From NCBI RefSeq assembly GCF_900114355.1, contig NZ_FOSS01000002.1, forward strand, positions 540,747 to 604,746: 64,000 nucleotides of DNA, given 5' to 3'. A model generated the notes under the pieces. It did no database searches. It was not told the DNA's origin and was given only the letters and a program-made list of their open reading frames with translations. The position numbers were made by a program, and so were the translations under genes. Origin of the DNA: Lysobacter sp. cf310 (GTDB lineage: Bacteria; Pseudomonadota; Gammaproteobacteria; Xanthomonadales; Xanthomonadaceae). Position 1 is the first letter of the stretch; each line of letters starts with the position of its first letter. Of the stretch, positions 37,324-46,132 are shown one piece after another.

Positions 37324-39156
37324 TCAAGGCGCCGCGTCGACCAGTTCGACCGGCTGCTCCGACCAGGTCTCGACGCTGCCGTCGCGCCCGCGCAGGCGCA
37401 GACCCAGCCAATGCCGGCCCGGCGCCACGCCCGCGTCCAGCGCGACCTGCGCGGTGAAGCCCACGCGCGGCTGCTGCGGATCGCGCGAACGCGCCCAATA
37501 GGCCTGCACGTCCAGGCGCTCCAGGCCGTAGCGCGCCTGCGCGACCACGCGCCCGTCGAGGGTGATCTCGACGCCGTCCAATCCGACCCCGTCCTTGAAC
37601 GCCCAACCGCGCAGATCGAAGCGGCGGCCGATGCGCGCGCGCGATTCGGGCGCGTCGATCCACGCCATCGCCGGCGTCGTGCACGCGCCCGCGCGCGGGC
37701 GGTCCAGCGCGAACAGCAGGAAACGCTGGCGACCATGATCGATGTTGAGCACCTGCGGCGGCGGCAGCGGCCCGACCATCGCGCATAAGGCCTGGTAGCG
37801 ATCGAGCAGGTTCTTGTATTCGACCTCGCTGGCGCCCACCACCAGCAGCACCGGCGCGTCGCCCCAGTCGGCGCGGCCGGCGCTGCTCAGGCCCCACAGT
37901 TGCAGCTGCGGCGCGCGGCCGTGCTTGTGGTTGAGCGGATGATCCAGCACCGCGATGCGCGGATCGCGCAGGGCGAAGCCGAGCTCGGCGGCGACCTTGA
38001 AGTTGTCGGCGATCAGGCGCGTGCCGGCGGGCATGCGCGCGCGCCGCTCGCGCACGCGCGCGGCCAGCTCGTCCCAACCGGCGAAGTTGCTCGGGTACCA
38101 CTTCTGCGCCGCGCTCAACGCGCGCACCTGCGGCACCGACACCGCGACGTAGTAGCCCAGCATCGAGAGCAGGCCCAGCGCGGCCGCGATCCAGGTGAGG
38201 CGTCGCGCCCAGCGCGGCCACTGTGCGAGCAGCGCCGGCAACAAGGGCAGCAGCGCGAAATAGCCCGGCAGGGGCCAATGGAAACTCACCCGCTCGGTGT
38301 CGGCGAAGAAACCCAGGGCGAAGAAGCCCAGCACCAGCAGGCCGCCGAGCAGGGCGAAGTAGCGCGTCGCCTGCGCATGCGCGCGATAGCCGCGCTTGGC
38401 CGCCAGCATCAGCGCCAGGAACAGCGGCGGCGTGACCAGCAGGGCCTGGATCGCGACGAACCACAGCCCGTCGGCGTGGAAGGCCCAAGGGTGGCGATCG
38501 ACCAACTGGAAGCGCAGGCCGGCCTCGGCGTTTTCGACGTTCCAAAACACCAACGGCGCCCAGGCCGAGGCGCCGATCGCGATCGCGGTCAGGGTGCGCA
38601 CGTCGCGCAAGGCGCGGCGGCCATCGGCCAACATCAGCAAAGCCAGGAAGCCCACGCCGATCACGGCGATGAAACGGTAATGGCTGAGCGCGCCGATGCT
38701 CAGGCCCGCGGCCAGCTCCAGCGCGGTGGCGGCATCGACGCGGCGCAGCAGGCGCGCGCCCGCGTCCATGCACAGCAAGGTCGCCAGCGCCATCGCCGCG
38801 TCCGGCAAGGCCAGCAGGCCGAGCGTGCCGCCCAAGGGCAGCAGCAGCGCGAAACAGGCCGCCTGCCAACCGGCGCGCGCGCCGTATTCGCGCGCGGCGA
38901 TACGCCGTACCAGCAGGGGCAGCAGCGCGGCGATCGCCAGGAACGGTGCGCGCAGGGCCAGGGTGTGTTCGCCGCCGATGGCGGTGCCCAGGCGCGCGAG
39001 CCAGGCGGTCAGACCGGGCAGGTCGGAATAGGCCGCGGCCGGATGCCGCCCTTCCCACCAATAGAAAGCCTCGTCCACGAACAAGGGCAGGCGCGCGGCG
39101 ACCAGCAGCTTGAGCGCCAGCACGATCGACCACAGAACCCAAAAAGTGCGGCGCAT
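37324..39156 (-). CDS. GT39/ArnT-type membrane glycosyltransferase
   Basis: A 610-residue polytopic protein. About nine hydrophobic segments lie in residues 5-380. FVDEAFYWWEGRHP near residue 25 is the conserved first-loop acidic motif of the PMT/ArnT superfamily, which uses polyprenyl-phosphate sugars. The last 130 residues are soluble (a beta-rich domain with RRFDLRGWAFKDG and VEITLDGRVVAQ). Such enzymes glycosylate lipid A, other lipids or proteins. No partner undecaprenyl-phosphate gene is nearby. The start at ATG 39156 gives a proper first membrane helix; the longer frame to 39228 does not add conserved sequence. Confidence 0.82.
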   Translation of the reverse strand: MRRTFWVLWSIVLALKLLVAARLPLFVDEAFYWWEGRHPAAAYSDLPGLTAWLARLGTAIGGEHTLALRAPFLAIAALLPLLVRRIAAREYGARAGWQAACFALLLPLGGTLGLLALPDAAMALATLLCMDAGARLLRRVDAATALELAAGLSIGALSHYRFIAVIGVGFLALLMLADGRRALRDVRTLTAIAIGASAWAPLVFWNVENAEAGLRFQLVDRHPWAFHADGLWFVAIQALLVTPPLFLALMLAAKRGYRAHAQATRYFALLGGLLVLGFFALGFFADTERVSFHWPLPGYFALLPLLPALLAQWPRWARRLTWIAAALGLLSMLGYYVAVSVPQVRALSAAQKWYPSNFAGWDELAARVRERRARMPAGTRLIADNFKVAAELGFALRDPRIAVLDHPLNHKHGRAPQLQLWGLSSAGRADWGDAPVLLVVGASEVEYKNLLDRYQALCAMVGPLPPPQVLNIDHGRQRFLLFALDRPRAGACTTPAMAWIDAPESRARIGRRFDLRGWAFKDGVGLDGVEITLDGRVVAQARYGLERLDVQAYWARSRDPQQPRVGFTAQVALDAGVAPGRHWLGLRLRGRDGSVETWSEQPVELVDAAP

Positions 39157-39370
39157 CACAAGGTCCCGATGGAGTTCGAGCTCGTTCGCATCGACCTGAT
39201 TTGCAGCCAGCTGTTCCGCACCCCGCATCGACTCGCGACCTCGTTACACTCTGATGGACTCGACGCGCGCGGACGCGGCGCACCAGCGCCCTGCCCCTCG
39301 CGCACCGGACGCAGCGGCCGCGGTGCGGCGCGCTCCGGATTCTCGACGCGATCCTCAGGAGACCAGCACG

Positions 39371-40324
<954 letters not shown>

Positions 40325-40329
40325 GCGCG

Positions 40330-41295
40330 ATGGCGGACCGTCCGCGCCCCGGCCTGCGCGCGCGCCTGCGCAAGTTCGCGCGACCGCGCGATCCGGAGGC
40401 TTTGCCAGCGAGCTTCCATCGCGGCCGCGTGTACGTGCTGCCGACCGGCTTCGGCCTGTTCTTCGCGGTCGCGCTGATGTCGATGCTGCTGGGCGCGCTG
40501 AACTACAACAACAACCCCGCCTTGCTGCTGGCCCTGCTGCTGTCAGGCGCCGGCCTGGCCAGCCTGATCGCGGCGCAGATGCAGCTCACCGGCCTGAGCG
40601 TGGTCGCGATCGACGCCGAACCGATCGCCGCCGGCCAGCCGCTGCGCGTGCGCGTGCATGCCAAGGCGCCGCCCGAACGTGCCCGCCGCGGCCTGCGCGT
40701 GGACGACGACGGCGACAGCGATGCGCTCGCGCCGCTGGACCTGGACGCCGGCAGCGGCGAAGCCGAACTCAGTTTCGCCACGCGCCAACGCGGCTGGTTC
40801 GAGCTGCCGCGCCTGCGCGTGTCGACCACGCGCCCGCTCGGTCTGGCGCGCGCCTGGGCCTATGTCTGGCCGGACGCGCCCCTGCTGGTGTATCCGGCGC
40901 CGGAGCCGCACGGCCCGCCGCTGCCGACCGGCAGCGGCGATCAGATCCAGACCCGCCTGCATCCCAGCGGCGACGACGTCCATCACCTGCGCGGTTATCG
41001 CAGCGGCGACGCGCGCCGCGCGATCGCGTGGAAGCCGTCCGCGCGACGCGACACGCTGCTGGTGCGCGAATACGAACAACCGCTGGGCGCCGATGTGGTG
41101 CTGGACTGGCGCGCGGTGCTCGCGCTGGGTTACGAGGCGCGCATCGCGCGCCTGGCGCGCTGGGTCGACGAAGCCGAACGCGACGGCCGCCGCTACCGCC
41201 TGATGCTGCCCGGCCAGCCCGAGCTGGGCCCCAGCAGCGGCAGCGCGCACCGTCACGCCTGTTTGCGCGCGCTGGCGCTGATGCCGCATGCCTAA
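40330..41295 (+). CDS. DUF58 domain membrane protein
   Basis: A 321-residue protein. Two hydrophobic segments (about 37-60 and 63-85) precede a cytoplasmic part that ends with the DUF58 signature, here HPSGDDVHHLRGYRSGDARRAIAWKPSAR-like residues followed by TLLVREYEQP. The VWA-like C-terminal half lacks a clear MIDAS (LDW instead of DxSxS). It is a presumed client of the MoxR ATPase five bp upstream. Confidence 0.88.
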   Translation: MADRPRPGLRARLRKFARPRDPEALPASFHRGRVYVLPTGFGLFFAVALMSMLLGALNYNNNPALLLALLLSGAGLASLIAAQMQLTGLSVVAIDAEPIAAGQPLRVRVHAKAPPERARRGLRVDDDGDSDALAPLDLDAGSGEAELSFATRQRGWFELPRLRVSTTRPLGLARAWAYVWPDAPLLVYPAPEPHGPPLPTGSGDQIQTRLHPSGDDVHHLRGYRSGDARRAIAWKPSARRDTLLVREYEQPLGADVVLDWRAVLALGYEARIARLARWVDEAERDGRRYRLMLPGQPELGPSSGSAHRHACLRALALMPHA

Positions 41296-43270
41296 GTCGA
41301 CGTCGCCCCTGCTGGATTCGGGCAGCCGCGCCTGGACCCTGTCTACCGCGGCCGCGTGCATGCTGCCGCTGCTGCTGCAGCTCACCCCGCTGCTGGCCGC
41401 GCTGATCGCCGCCTGCGGCATCGCGATCGCGCTGCTGGCCTGGCGTCGTCCGCTCAACTTCGTGGTGCGCGCACTGCTGGCGCTGGTGCTGATCGGCGCG
41501 GTGATGATGCAGATGAACTTCGGCATCGGCCGCGACACCGGCTGCGCCCTGCTCGCGGCCATGCTCGCGATCAAACCCGCCGAGACCTCGACCCTGCGCG
41601 ATGCGCGCAGCCTGATCGGCTTCGGCCTGTTCGCGCCGTTCGGCACCTTCCTGCTCGACCAGGGGCCCTTGTCGCTGGTGCTGGGCCTGATCGCGGCGCT
41701 GCTGGCCTTGGCCACGCTGCAGCGCCTGGCCGAGTTCGAATCGGGCGAACGCGTGCGCCGGCTCGGGCATTGGCAGCGTCTGGCCGGCATCGCGCGCCTG
41801 GTCGCGATCGGCCTGCCGCTGGCGCTGGCGGCGTTCTGGCTGTTCCCGCGCCTGGGCACGCCGCTGTGGGGCGTGCCCGACCGCTCGCTGAGCCGGCCGG
41901 GCCTGTCCGGCAGCATGACCCCGGGCGGCTGGGCCGAGCTGATGAACGACGAAACCCCGACCCTGCGCGTGCGCTTCAATGGCGCCATGCCGCGCCCTTC
42001 GCAGATGTATTGGCGCGGTCCGGTGCTGTGGGATTTCGACGGCCGCGAATGGACCCAGCCGCTCTGGTACCGCGGCCTGCCGCCGGCCCAGACGCAGTCG
42101 GGTGAGGCGCGTTGGGACTACGAAATCGAGTTCGAACCGACCGACGGCCGGCAATTGGTCGCCTTGGACCTGCCATTGGCGGCGCCGCCCGGCACCCGGA
42201 TGTCGATCGATCACGGCCTCTACACGCCTCGCCCCTTGACTGCGCTTACGCGCTGGAGACTGCGCTCGGCACCGCCTGCTCGTTATCAGCCGCACTTGCA
42301 CAGCGTCTTGCGCGACGCAGCGCTGCGTCTGCCTGAAGGTTACAACCCGCGAACACGCGCGCTGGCTCAACGCTGGCGAGGCGAGCTCGGCGGCAACGAC
42401 GCGGCCATCGTGCAGCGCGCGCTGGACTGGGTGCATCGCGAATTCGCCTACACCCTGGACACGCCCCTGCCCGGCCGGCACGCGGTCGACGAGTTCCTGT
42501 TCGACTACAAGGCCGGCTATTGCGAACACTTCAGCTCGTCGTTCGTGGTGCTGATGCGCAGCGCCGGCATTCCCGCGCGCGTGGTCACCGGTTATGCCGG
42601 CGGCTACCGCAATCCGTTCGGCGACTACTGGCTGGTGCGGCGCTCCGACGCGCACGCCTGGGCCGAGGTCTGGCTGCCGCAGCGCGGCTGGGTGCGGGTG
42701 GACCCGACCGCCGCGGTCGCGCCCGAACGCGTCTACGACACCCTCGCCGAGCGCGCCCCCGGCGCCAACCTGCTCGGCGGGCTGACCGTAGCGACCCCGA
42801 TCTTCAATCTCGGCGACTGGGCCCGACGCGGCTGGAACGACTTCGTGCTCGGCTTCGACGCCAAGCGCCAACAAAGCCTGCTCCAGCCGCTGGGCATCGA
42901 CAGGCTCGACACGAGCCGCCTGGTAGCCTTGTTCGGCGTGACCGCGGGCCTGACCCTGCTGTGGATGGTGTGGCTGAGCAGCCGTGGCCAGCGCGAACGC
43001 GATCCGGTCCTGCGCGCCTGGCACGCACTGGGCCGCCGCTACGGTCGCCTGGGCCTGGCGCGCGAACCGCACGAGCCGGCCCAGGACTGGTCGGACCGGG
43101 TCGCCCGCAGCCGCCCGGACCTGGCCCCGGCGCTGGCGGCGCTCAGCCACCGTTTCGCCGATTGGCGGTACGCTGTTGCGGAACCCGGGCGGCGCGACGC
43201 CCGTGAGAAGCGCGAATTGATCAGGGCGCTGCGCGCGCATCGCCCGGGCCCCAATGGAGAAGGCCGATGA
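41288..43270 (+). CDS. TgpA-like transglutaminase (DUF3488/transglutaminase-like membrane protein)
   Basis: A 660-residue inner-membrane protein. About six N-terminal membrane helices (residues 20-200) are followed by a periplasmic transglutaminase fold with Cys in DYKAGYCEHFSSSFVVLM, His in SDAHAWAEVWL and Asp in WVRVDPTAAV. A further membrane helix (ALFGVTAGLTLLWMVWL) and a short cytoplasmic tail follow. P. aeruginosa TgpA of this type is essential; its substrate is unknown. The start overlaps DUF58 by 8 bp. Codons at about 42225-42370 are unusually AT-rich (see findings). Confidence 0.9.
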   Translation: MPKSTSPLLDSGSRAWTLSTAAACMLPLLLQLTPLLAALIAACGIAIALLAWRRPLNFVVRALLALVLIGAVMMQMNFGIGRDTGCALLAAMLAIKPAETSTLRDARSLIGFGLFAPFGTFLLDQGPLSLVLGLIAALLALATLQRLAEFESGERVRRLGHWQRLAGIARLVAIGLPLALAAFWLFPRLGTPLWGVPDRSLSRPGLSGSMTPGGWAELMNDETPTLRVRFNGAMPRPSQMYWRGPVLWDFDGREWTQPLWYRGLPPAQTQSGEARWDYEIEFEPTDGRQLVALDLPLAAPPGTRMSIDHGLYTPRPLTALTRWRLRSAPPARYQPHLHSVLRDAALRLPEGYNPRTRALAQRWRGELGGNDAAIVQRALDWVHREFAYTLDTPLPGRHAVDEFLFDYKAGYCEHFSSSFVVLMRSAGIPARVVTGYAGGYRNPFGDYWLVRRSDAHAWAEVWLPQRGWVRVDPTAAVAPERVYDTLAERAPGANLLGGLTVATPIFNLGDWARRGWNDFVLGFDAKRQQSLLQPLGIDRLDTSRLVALFGVTAGLTLLWMVWLSSRGQRERDPVLRAWHALGRRYGRLGLAREPHEPAQDWSDRVARSRPDLAPALAALSHRFADWRYAVAEPGRRDAREKRELIRALRAHRPGPNGEGR

Positions 43271-43767
43271 ACATCCGTCTTACCCCCCGCCTGGTCCTGC
43301 TGGCCGCGAGCGTCGGCCTGCTGGCCGCCTGCGCGACCCAGCCGCAACCGCTGCAGGGCGCGTTCAACCCGATCACTCCGGCCGACGCCACCGCCAACGA
43401 CAGCACCGGCGCGACCGTGCGCTGGGGCGGCCGCGTGGTCGAGGTCGACCCGCAGGCCAACCGCACCTGCTTCGTGATGATCTCCACCCGCCTGGGCAGC
43501 AGCGGCCGCCCGTACTGGGCCAACGACGACATCGGCGGCCGCTTCCTGGCCTGCCGTACCGGCTTCTACGATCCGGCCCTGTTCGAGAAGAACCGCGAAG
43601 TGACCTTCACCGGTCGCATCAGCGGCTACGAGAACCGCCGCATCGGCCAGTACGACTATCGCTTCCCGATCGTCGACGCCGAAGTGGTCTACCTGTGGCC
43701 GGTGCGCGAACAGGTCGACGTGGTGATGACGCGCCCGGCGCCGTGGCCGTGGTGGGGCTGGTGGTGA
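43267..43767 (+). CDS. Slp-family outer membrane lipoprotein
   Basis: A 166-residue lipoprotein. The signal peptide ends in the lipobox LLAAC (Cys21). The Slp/YeaY domain follows with VRWGGRVVEVDPQANRTC, an ISGYENRRIGQYDYRFPIVDAE segment and VYLWPV. The C-terminal WPWWGWW is strikingly Trp-rich. Slp proteins are starvation- and stress-induced outer membrane lipoproteins of unknown mechanism. It overlaps the stop of the transglutaminase gene by 4 bp (ATGA), so the MoxR operon ends with an outer-membrane protein. The terminator follows at 43792. Confidence 0.88.
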   Translation: MNIRLTPRLVLLAASVGLLAACATQPQPLQGAFNPITPADATANDSTGATVRWGGRVVEVDPQANRTCFVMISTRLGSSGRPYWANDDIGGRFLACRTGFYDPALFEKNREVTFTGRISGYENRRIGQYDYRFPIVDAEVVYLWPVREQVDVVMTRPAPWPWWGWW

Positions 43768-43791
43768 AACCGGCAACACGACGATAAGCGA

Positions 43792-43818
43792 AACGCCCGG
43801 GACAGCCCGGGCGTTTTC
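43792..43818 (+). terminator. Rho-independent terminator of the MoxR-DUF58-TgpA-Slp operon
   Basis: A 10-bp AACGCCCGGG stem (43792-43801 and 43806-43815) with loop ACAG, ending in TTTTCG. It closes the operon 24 bp after the slp stop. Confidence 0.85.
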
Positions 43819-43940
43819 GTTTGCGGCGTTCGCCGACGCGCGGCGCGTAGGTAGCGTGCGACGATCAAAGCGTCAATGGGTGTGCGCGAATCCCGGCGTG
43901 CTCCGACCACCGCGCGAGCGGGTGGCCACGCAACGACGCC

Positions 43941-44447
43941 TCAGTTCTCCGTCGCCGACGGATCTCGCTTCACCACGTAGTACTTGGCGCCCAACGGCTC
44001 GATCCGGCCGCGCAATTGGTTGGCGCGCTCCCAGCCGTCCCCCACGTGGATCAGATGCAGGCCGCTCAAGTCCCGCCCCTTGTCGCGCTGCAACGCAAAA
44101 TAAATCGCATCCGCGGCCAAGGTGTCGCTGTTGCTGCCGACGGCCACATATACGGTTTTTTCGCGGCTTAGCCGGAACAGACGACTCAGGTCGCGCAAAC
44201 TCTGCGATCCCGCCAGGTCCGCCGGATTCCTCTCGGCGGCGTGCCCCGTCGAGGCCGGGATATCGACGTAAGCCACTTCCTGATCGGGGAACAGGTTCAC
44301 CGCGACCCGCTGCCGCTGACGCGCCTCCGGAATCGAACTGGGCGGGGCATAGGCCTCTACCGCCGCCATCGGCAAGCACAAGGCCATGCTCAGCGCGAAG
44401 GCGGAAAAGTACGAACGGACATACCTACGGCGTGCTTTCTTGCTCAT
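43941..44447 (-). CDS. Hypothetical exported protein
   Basis: A 168-residue protein that I do not recognise. MSKKARRRYVRSYFSAFALSMALCLPMAAVEAY is a signal peptide with a long basic n-region. The mature part is mixed alpha/beta, with a VYVAVGSNSDTLAADAIYFAL segment and LSGLHLIHVGDGWERANQLRGRIEPLGAKYYVV. This could be a small Rossmann-like fold, but no catalytic motif is visible. The ATG at 44447 was chosen over an in-frame TTG at 44477 because it gives a normal signal peptide and has AAGAG upstream. It follows the HIT gene. Confidence 0.7.
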   Translation of the reverse strand: MSKKARRRYVRSYFSAFALSMALCLPMAAVEAYAPPSSIPEARQRQRVAVNLFPDQEVAYVDIPASTGHAAERNPADLAGSQSLRDLSRLFRLSREKTVYVAVGSNSDTLAADAIYFALQRDKGRDLSGLHLIHVGDGWERANQLRGRIEPLGAKYYVVKRDPSATEN

Positions 44448-44473
44448 CTCTTTCACGACTCGGTAAGCGAAGC

Positions 44474-44827
44474 TCAACGCGGCGTGCCGAAGCGGCCAAG
44501 CTGGGCGCCGGCCAGCAGGTGCAGGTGGATCTGGAACACGGTCTGACCGCCGTCGCCGTTGCAGTTCATGACGATGCGGTAGCCATCCTCGGCGAAGCCT
44601 TCGCGCTTGGCGTAGGCCGCGGCGGCGTGCGCGAGGCGGCCGACCACGGCGGCCTGGTCGGGCTGCAGCTCGTTGAGGGTGGGCACGTGGGTCTTGGGCA
44701 CGAACAGCACGTGCACCGGCGCCTGCGGCGCGATGTCGCGGAACGCGATCAGCTCGTCGTCTTCGTAGACGATGTCGGCCGGGATTTCGCGGCGGATGAT
44801 CTTGCCGAAGATGGTGGGGTCGGTCAT
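44474..44827 (-). CDS. HIT-family nucleotide-binding protein (HinT-like)
   Basis: A 117-residue histidine-triad hydrolase. The C-terminal motif GGQTVFQIHLHLLAG carries the triad as Q-x-H-x-H (the first of the three is Gln instead of His, as in many bacterial HinT). N-terminal IFGKIIRREIPADIVYEDDELIAFRDIAPQAPVHVLFVPK is typical. It cleaves adenosine or AMP-amine phosphoramidates. It lies 29 bp downstream of recR. Confidence 0.9.
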   Translation of the reverse strand: MTDPTIFGKIIRREIPADIVYEDDELIAFRDIAPQAPVHVLFVPKTHVPTLNELQPDQAAVVGRLAHAAAAYAKREGFAEDGYRIVMNCNGDGGQTVFQIHLHLLAGAQLGRFGTPR

Positions 44828-44856
44828 GGCGGGTTCCTTCCGGGAAGAGGCGGCGC

Positions 44857-45456
44857 TCAAGGGCCCATTTCGCTGCGGCTGCCGAAGGCGTGCGACAGGG
44901 TGCCGCGGTCGACGTACTCGAGTTCGCCGCCCAGCGGCACGCCGTGCGCGAGTCGGCTGGGCCGCACGCCGTGCTGGCGCGCGAGCTGGGCCAGGTAGTG
45001 CGCGGTGGCCTCGCCCTCGACGGTGGGGTTGGTGGCGATGATCAGTTCCTGCACCTCGCCCTCTGCCAGGCGCGCGCCCAGCCCGTCCAGGCCGAGTTCG
45101 CGCGGGCCGATGCCGTCGAGCGGACTGAGACGGCCCTGCAGCACGAAGTACAGGCCGCGGTAGCCGGTGGCCTGCTCGATCGCCAGGCGGTCGGCCGGCG
45201 ATTCCACCGCGCATAGCAGATGAGCGTCGCGCGCGGCGCTGGCGCAGGTGGCGCAGACTTCGGTCTCGCTGAAGTCGCGGCAGCGCGTGCAATGGCCGAC
45301 CTGTTCGATCGCCGCGGCCAGCGCGTTCGACAGACGCTGGCCGCCGGCGCGCTCGCGTTCGAGCACGTGGTAGGCCATGCGCTGGGCCGATTTCTGGCCC
45401 ACGCCGGGCAGCACCCGGAAGGCCTCGATCAGTTGCTCCAGCAGCGCGCTGCTCAT
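44857..45456 (-). CDS. recR: Recombination protein RecR
   Basis: A 199-residue protein. The helix-hairpin-helix is near residues 12-30 ([17 protein letters not shown]). The zinc-finger is C-x2-C-x8-C-x2-C in [17 protein letters not shown]. The Toprim domain contains [19 protein letters not shown] residues and [15 protein letters not shown]. It works with RecF and RecO (recO is at 12540-13301). The dnaX-ybaB-recR order is conserved, with one small extra gene before recR here. Confidence 0.95.
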   Translation of the reverse strand: MSSALLEQLIEAFRVLPGVGQKSAQRMAYHVLERERAGGQRLSNALAAAIEQVGHCTRCRDFSETEVCATCASAARDAHLLCAVESPADRLAIEQATGYRGLYFVLQGRLSPLDGIGPRELGLDGLGARLAEGEVQELIIATNPTVEGEATAHYLAQLARQHGVRPSRLAHGVPLGGELEYVDRGTLSHAFGSRSEMGP

Positions 45457-45466
45457 GCCGGCGAAC

Positions 45467-45703
45467 TCACTCGGACGGCGTGAACGAGGTGCTGCGCGGC
45501 GTCGGCTCGCGATTCATCGCGCGCACGACGTTGAGGCAGACGATCGCGCCCAGCAGCGGCAGCAGCCAGACGAAGGCCGACTGCAGGCCCTTCTGGGCGC
45601 CGGTCAGGTCCGGCTCGCGCCAGATCGCCCAGGTCGTGTACAGGTCCAGGCCGAGCAGGCCGGAAGCGATCAGGCCGGCGGTGATGCCGAGATGCAGGTT
45701 CAT
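45467..45703 (-). CDS. Small two-helix membrane protein
   Basis: A 78-residue protein that I cannot assign. Two hydrophobic segments (about 5-25, [20 protein letters not shown]; and about 42-60, [18 protein letters not shown]) with a charged loop between, then a Ser/Thr/Pro tail. It sits between ybaB and recR with 10 and 19 bp spacers, so it is probably co-transcribed. It interrupts the usual ybaB-recR adjacency. Confidence 0.7.
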   Translation of the reverse strand: MNLHLGITAGLIASGLLGLDLYTTWAIWREPDLTGAQKGLQSAFVWLLPLLGAIVCLNVVRAMNREPTPRSTSFTPSE

Positions 45704-45722
45704 GCGGATGCGTTCCAGCGGC

Positions 45723-46043
45723 TCAGAACGGCATCTTCATGCCGGGCGGAATCGGCATGCCGGCGGTGGCGGCGGACATCTTGGCCTGCGACTCGGCATT
45801 GACCTTGTTGACGGCGTCGTTGAACGCGGCCGCGACCAGGTCCTCGGCCATTTCCGGATCGCTGAGCACGCTGGGATCGATGCGCACCTTGCGGCACTCC
45901 ATGCGGCCGGTGATGGTCACGCTGACCATGCCGCCGCCGGCGTTGCCGGTGACTTCGATCTTGGCCAGTTCTTCCTGGGCGCGCTGCACGTTTTCCTGCA
46001 TCTTCTGCGCCTGTTGCATGAGTTGGGCGATGTTGCCGCGCAT
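45723..46043 (-). CDS. YbaB/EbfC family nucleoid-associated protein
   Basis: A 106-residue DNA-binding protein. N-terminal [26 protein letters not shown] is the helical tweezer arm; the core [21 protein letters not shown] follows. It binds DNA as a dimer. It lies directly downstream of dnaX (90 bp), as in most proteobacteria. Confidence 0.93.
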   Translation of the reverse strand: MRGNIAQLMQQAQKMQENVQRAQEELAKIEVTGNAGGGMVSVTITGRMECRKVRIDPSVLSDPEMAEDLVAAAFNDAVNKVNAESQAKMSAATAGMPIPPGMKMPF

Positions 46044-46132
46044 GGTGGTCTACCTGTCTCGTGGTGATGGGGAACGGCGTCGCGCGCGGGCGCGACGCGA
46101 TGACACTGGAGTAAGGCCGGCCGGGGCCGTCC

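Noticed and set aside
44448..44477. TTG start extending the 43941-44447 gene upstream
   Set aside because: It adds ten residues in front of a normal signal peptide and only gains an overlap with the HIT gene stop.
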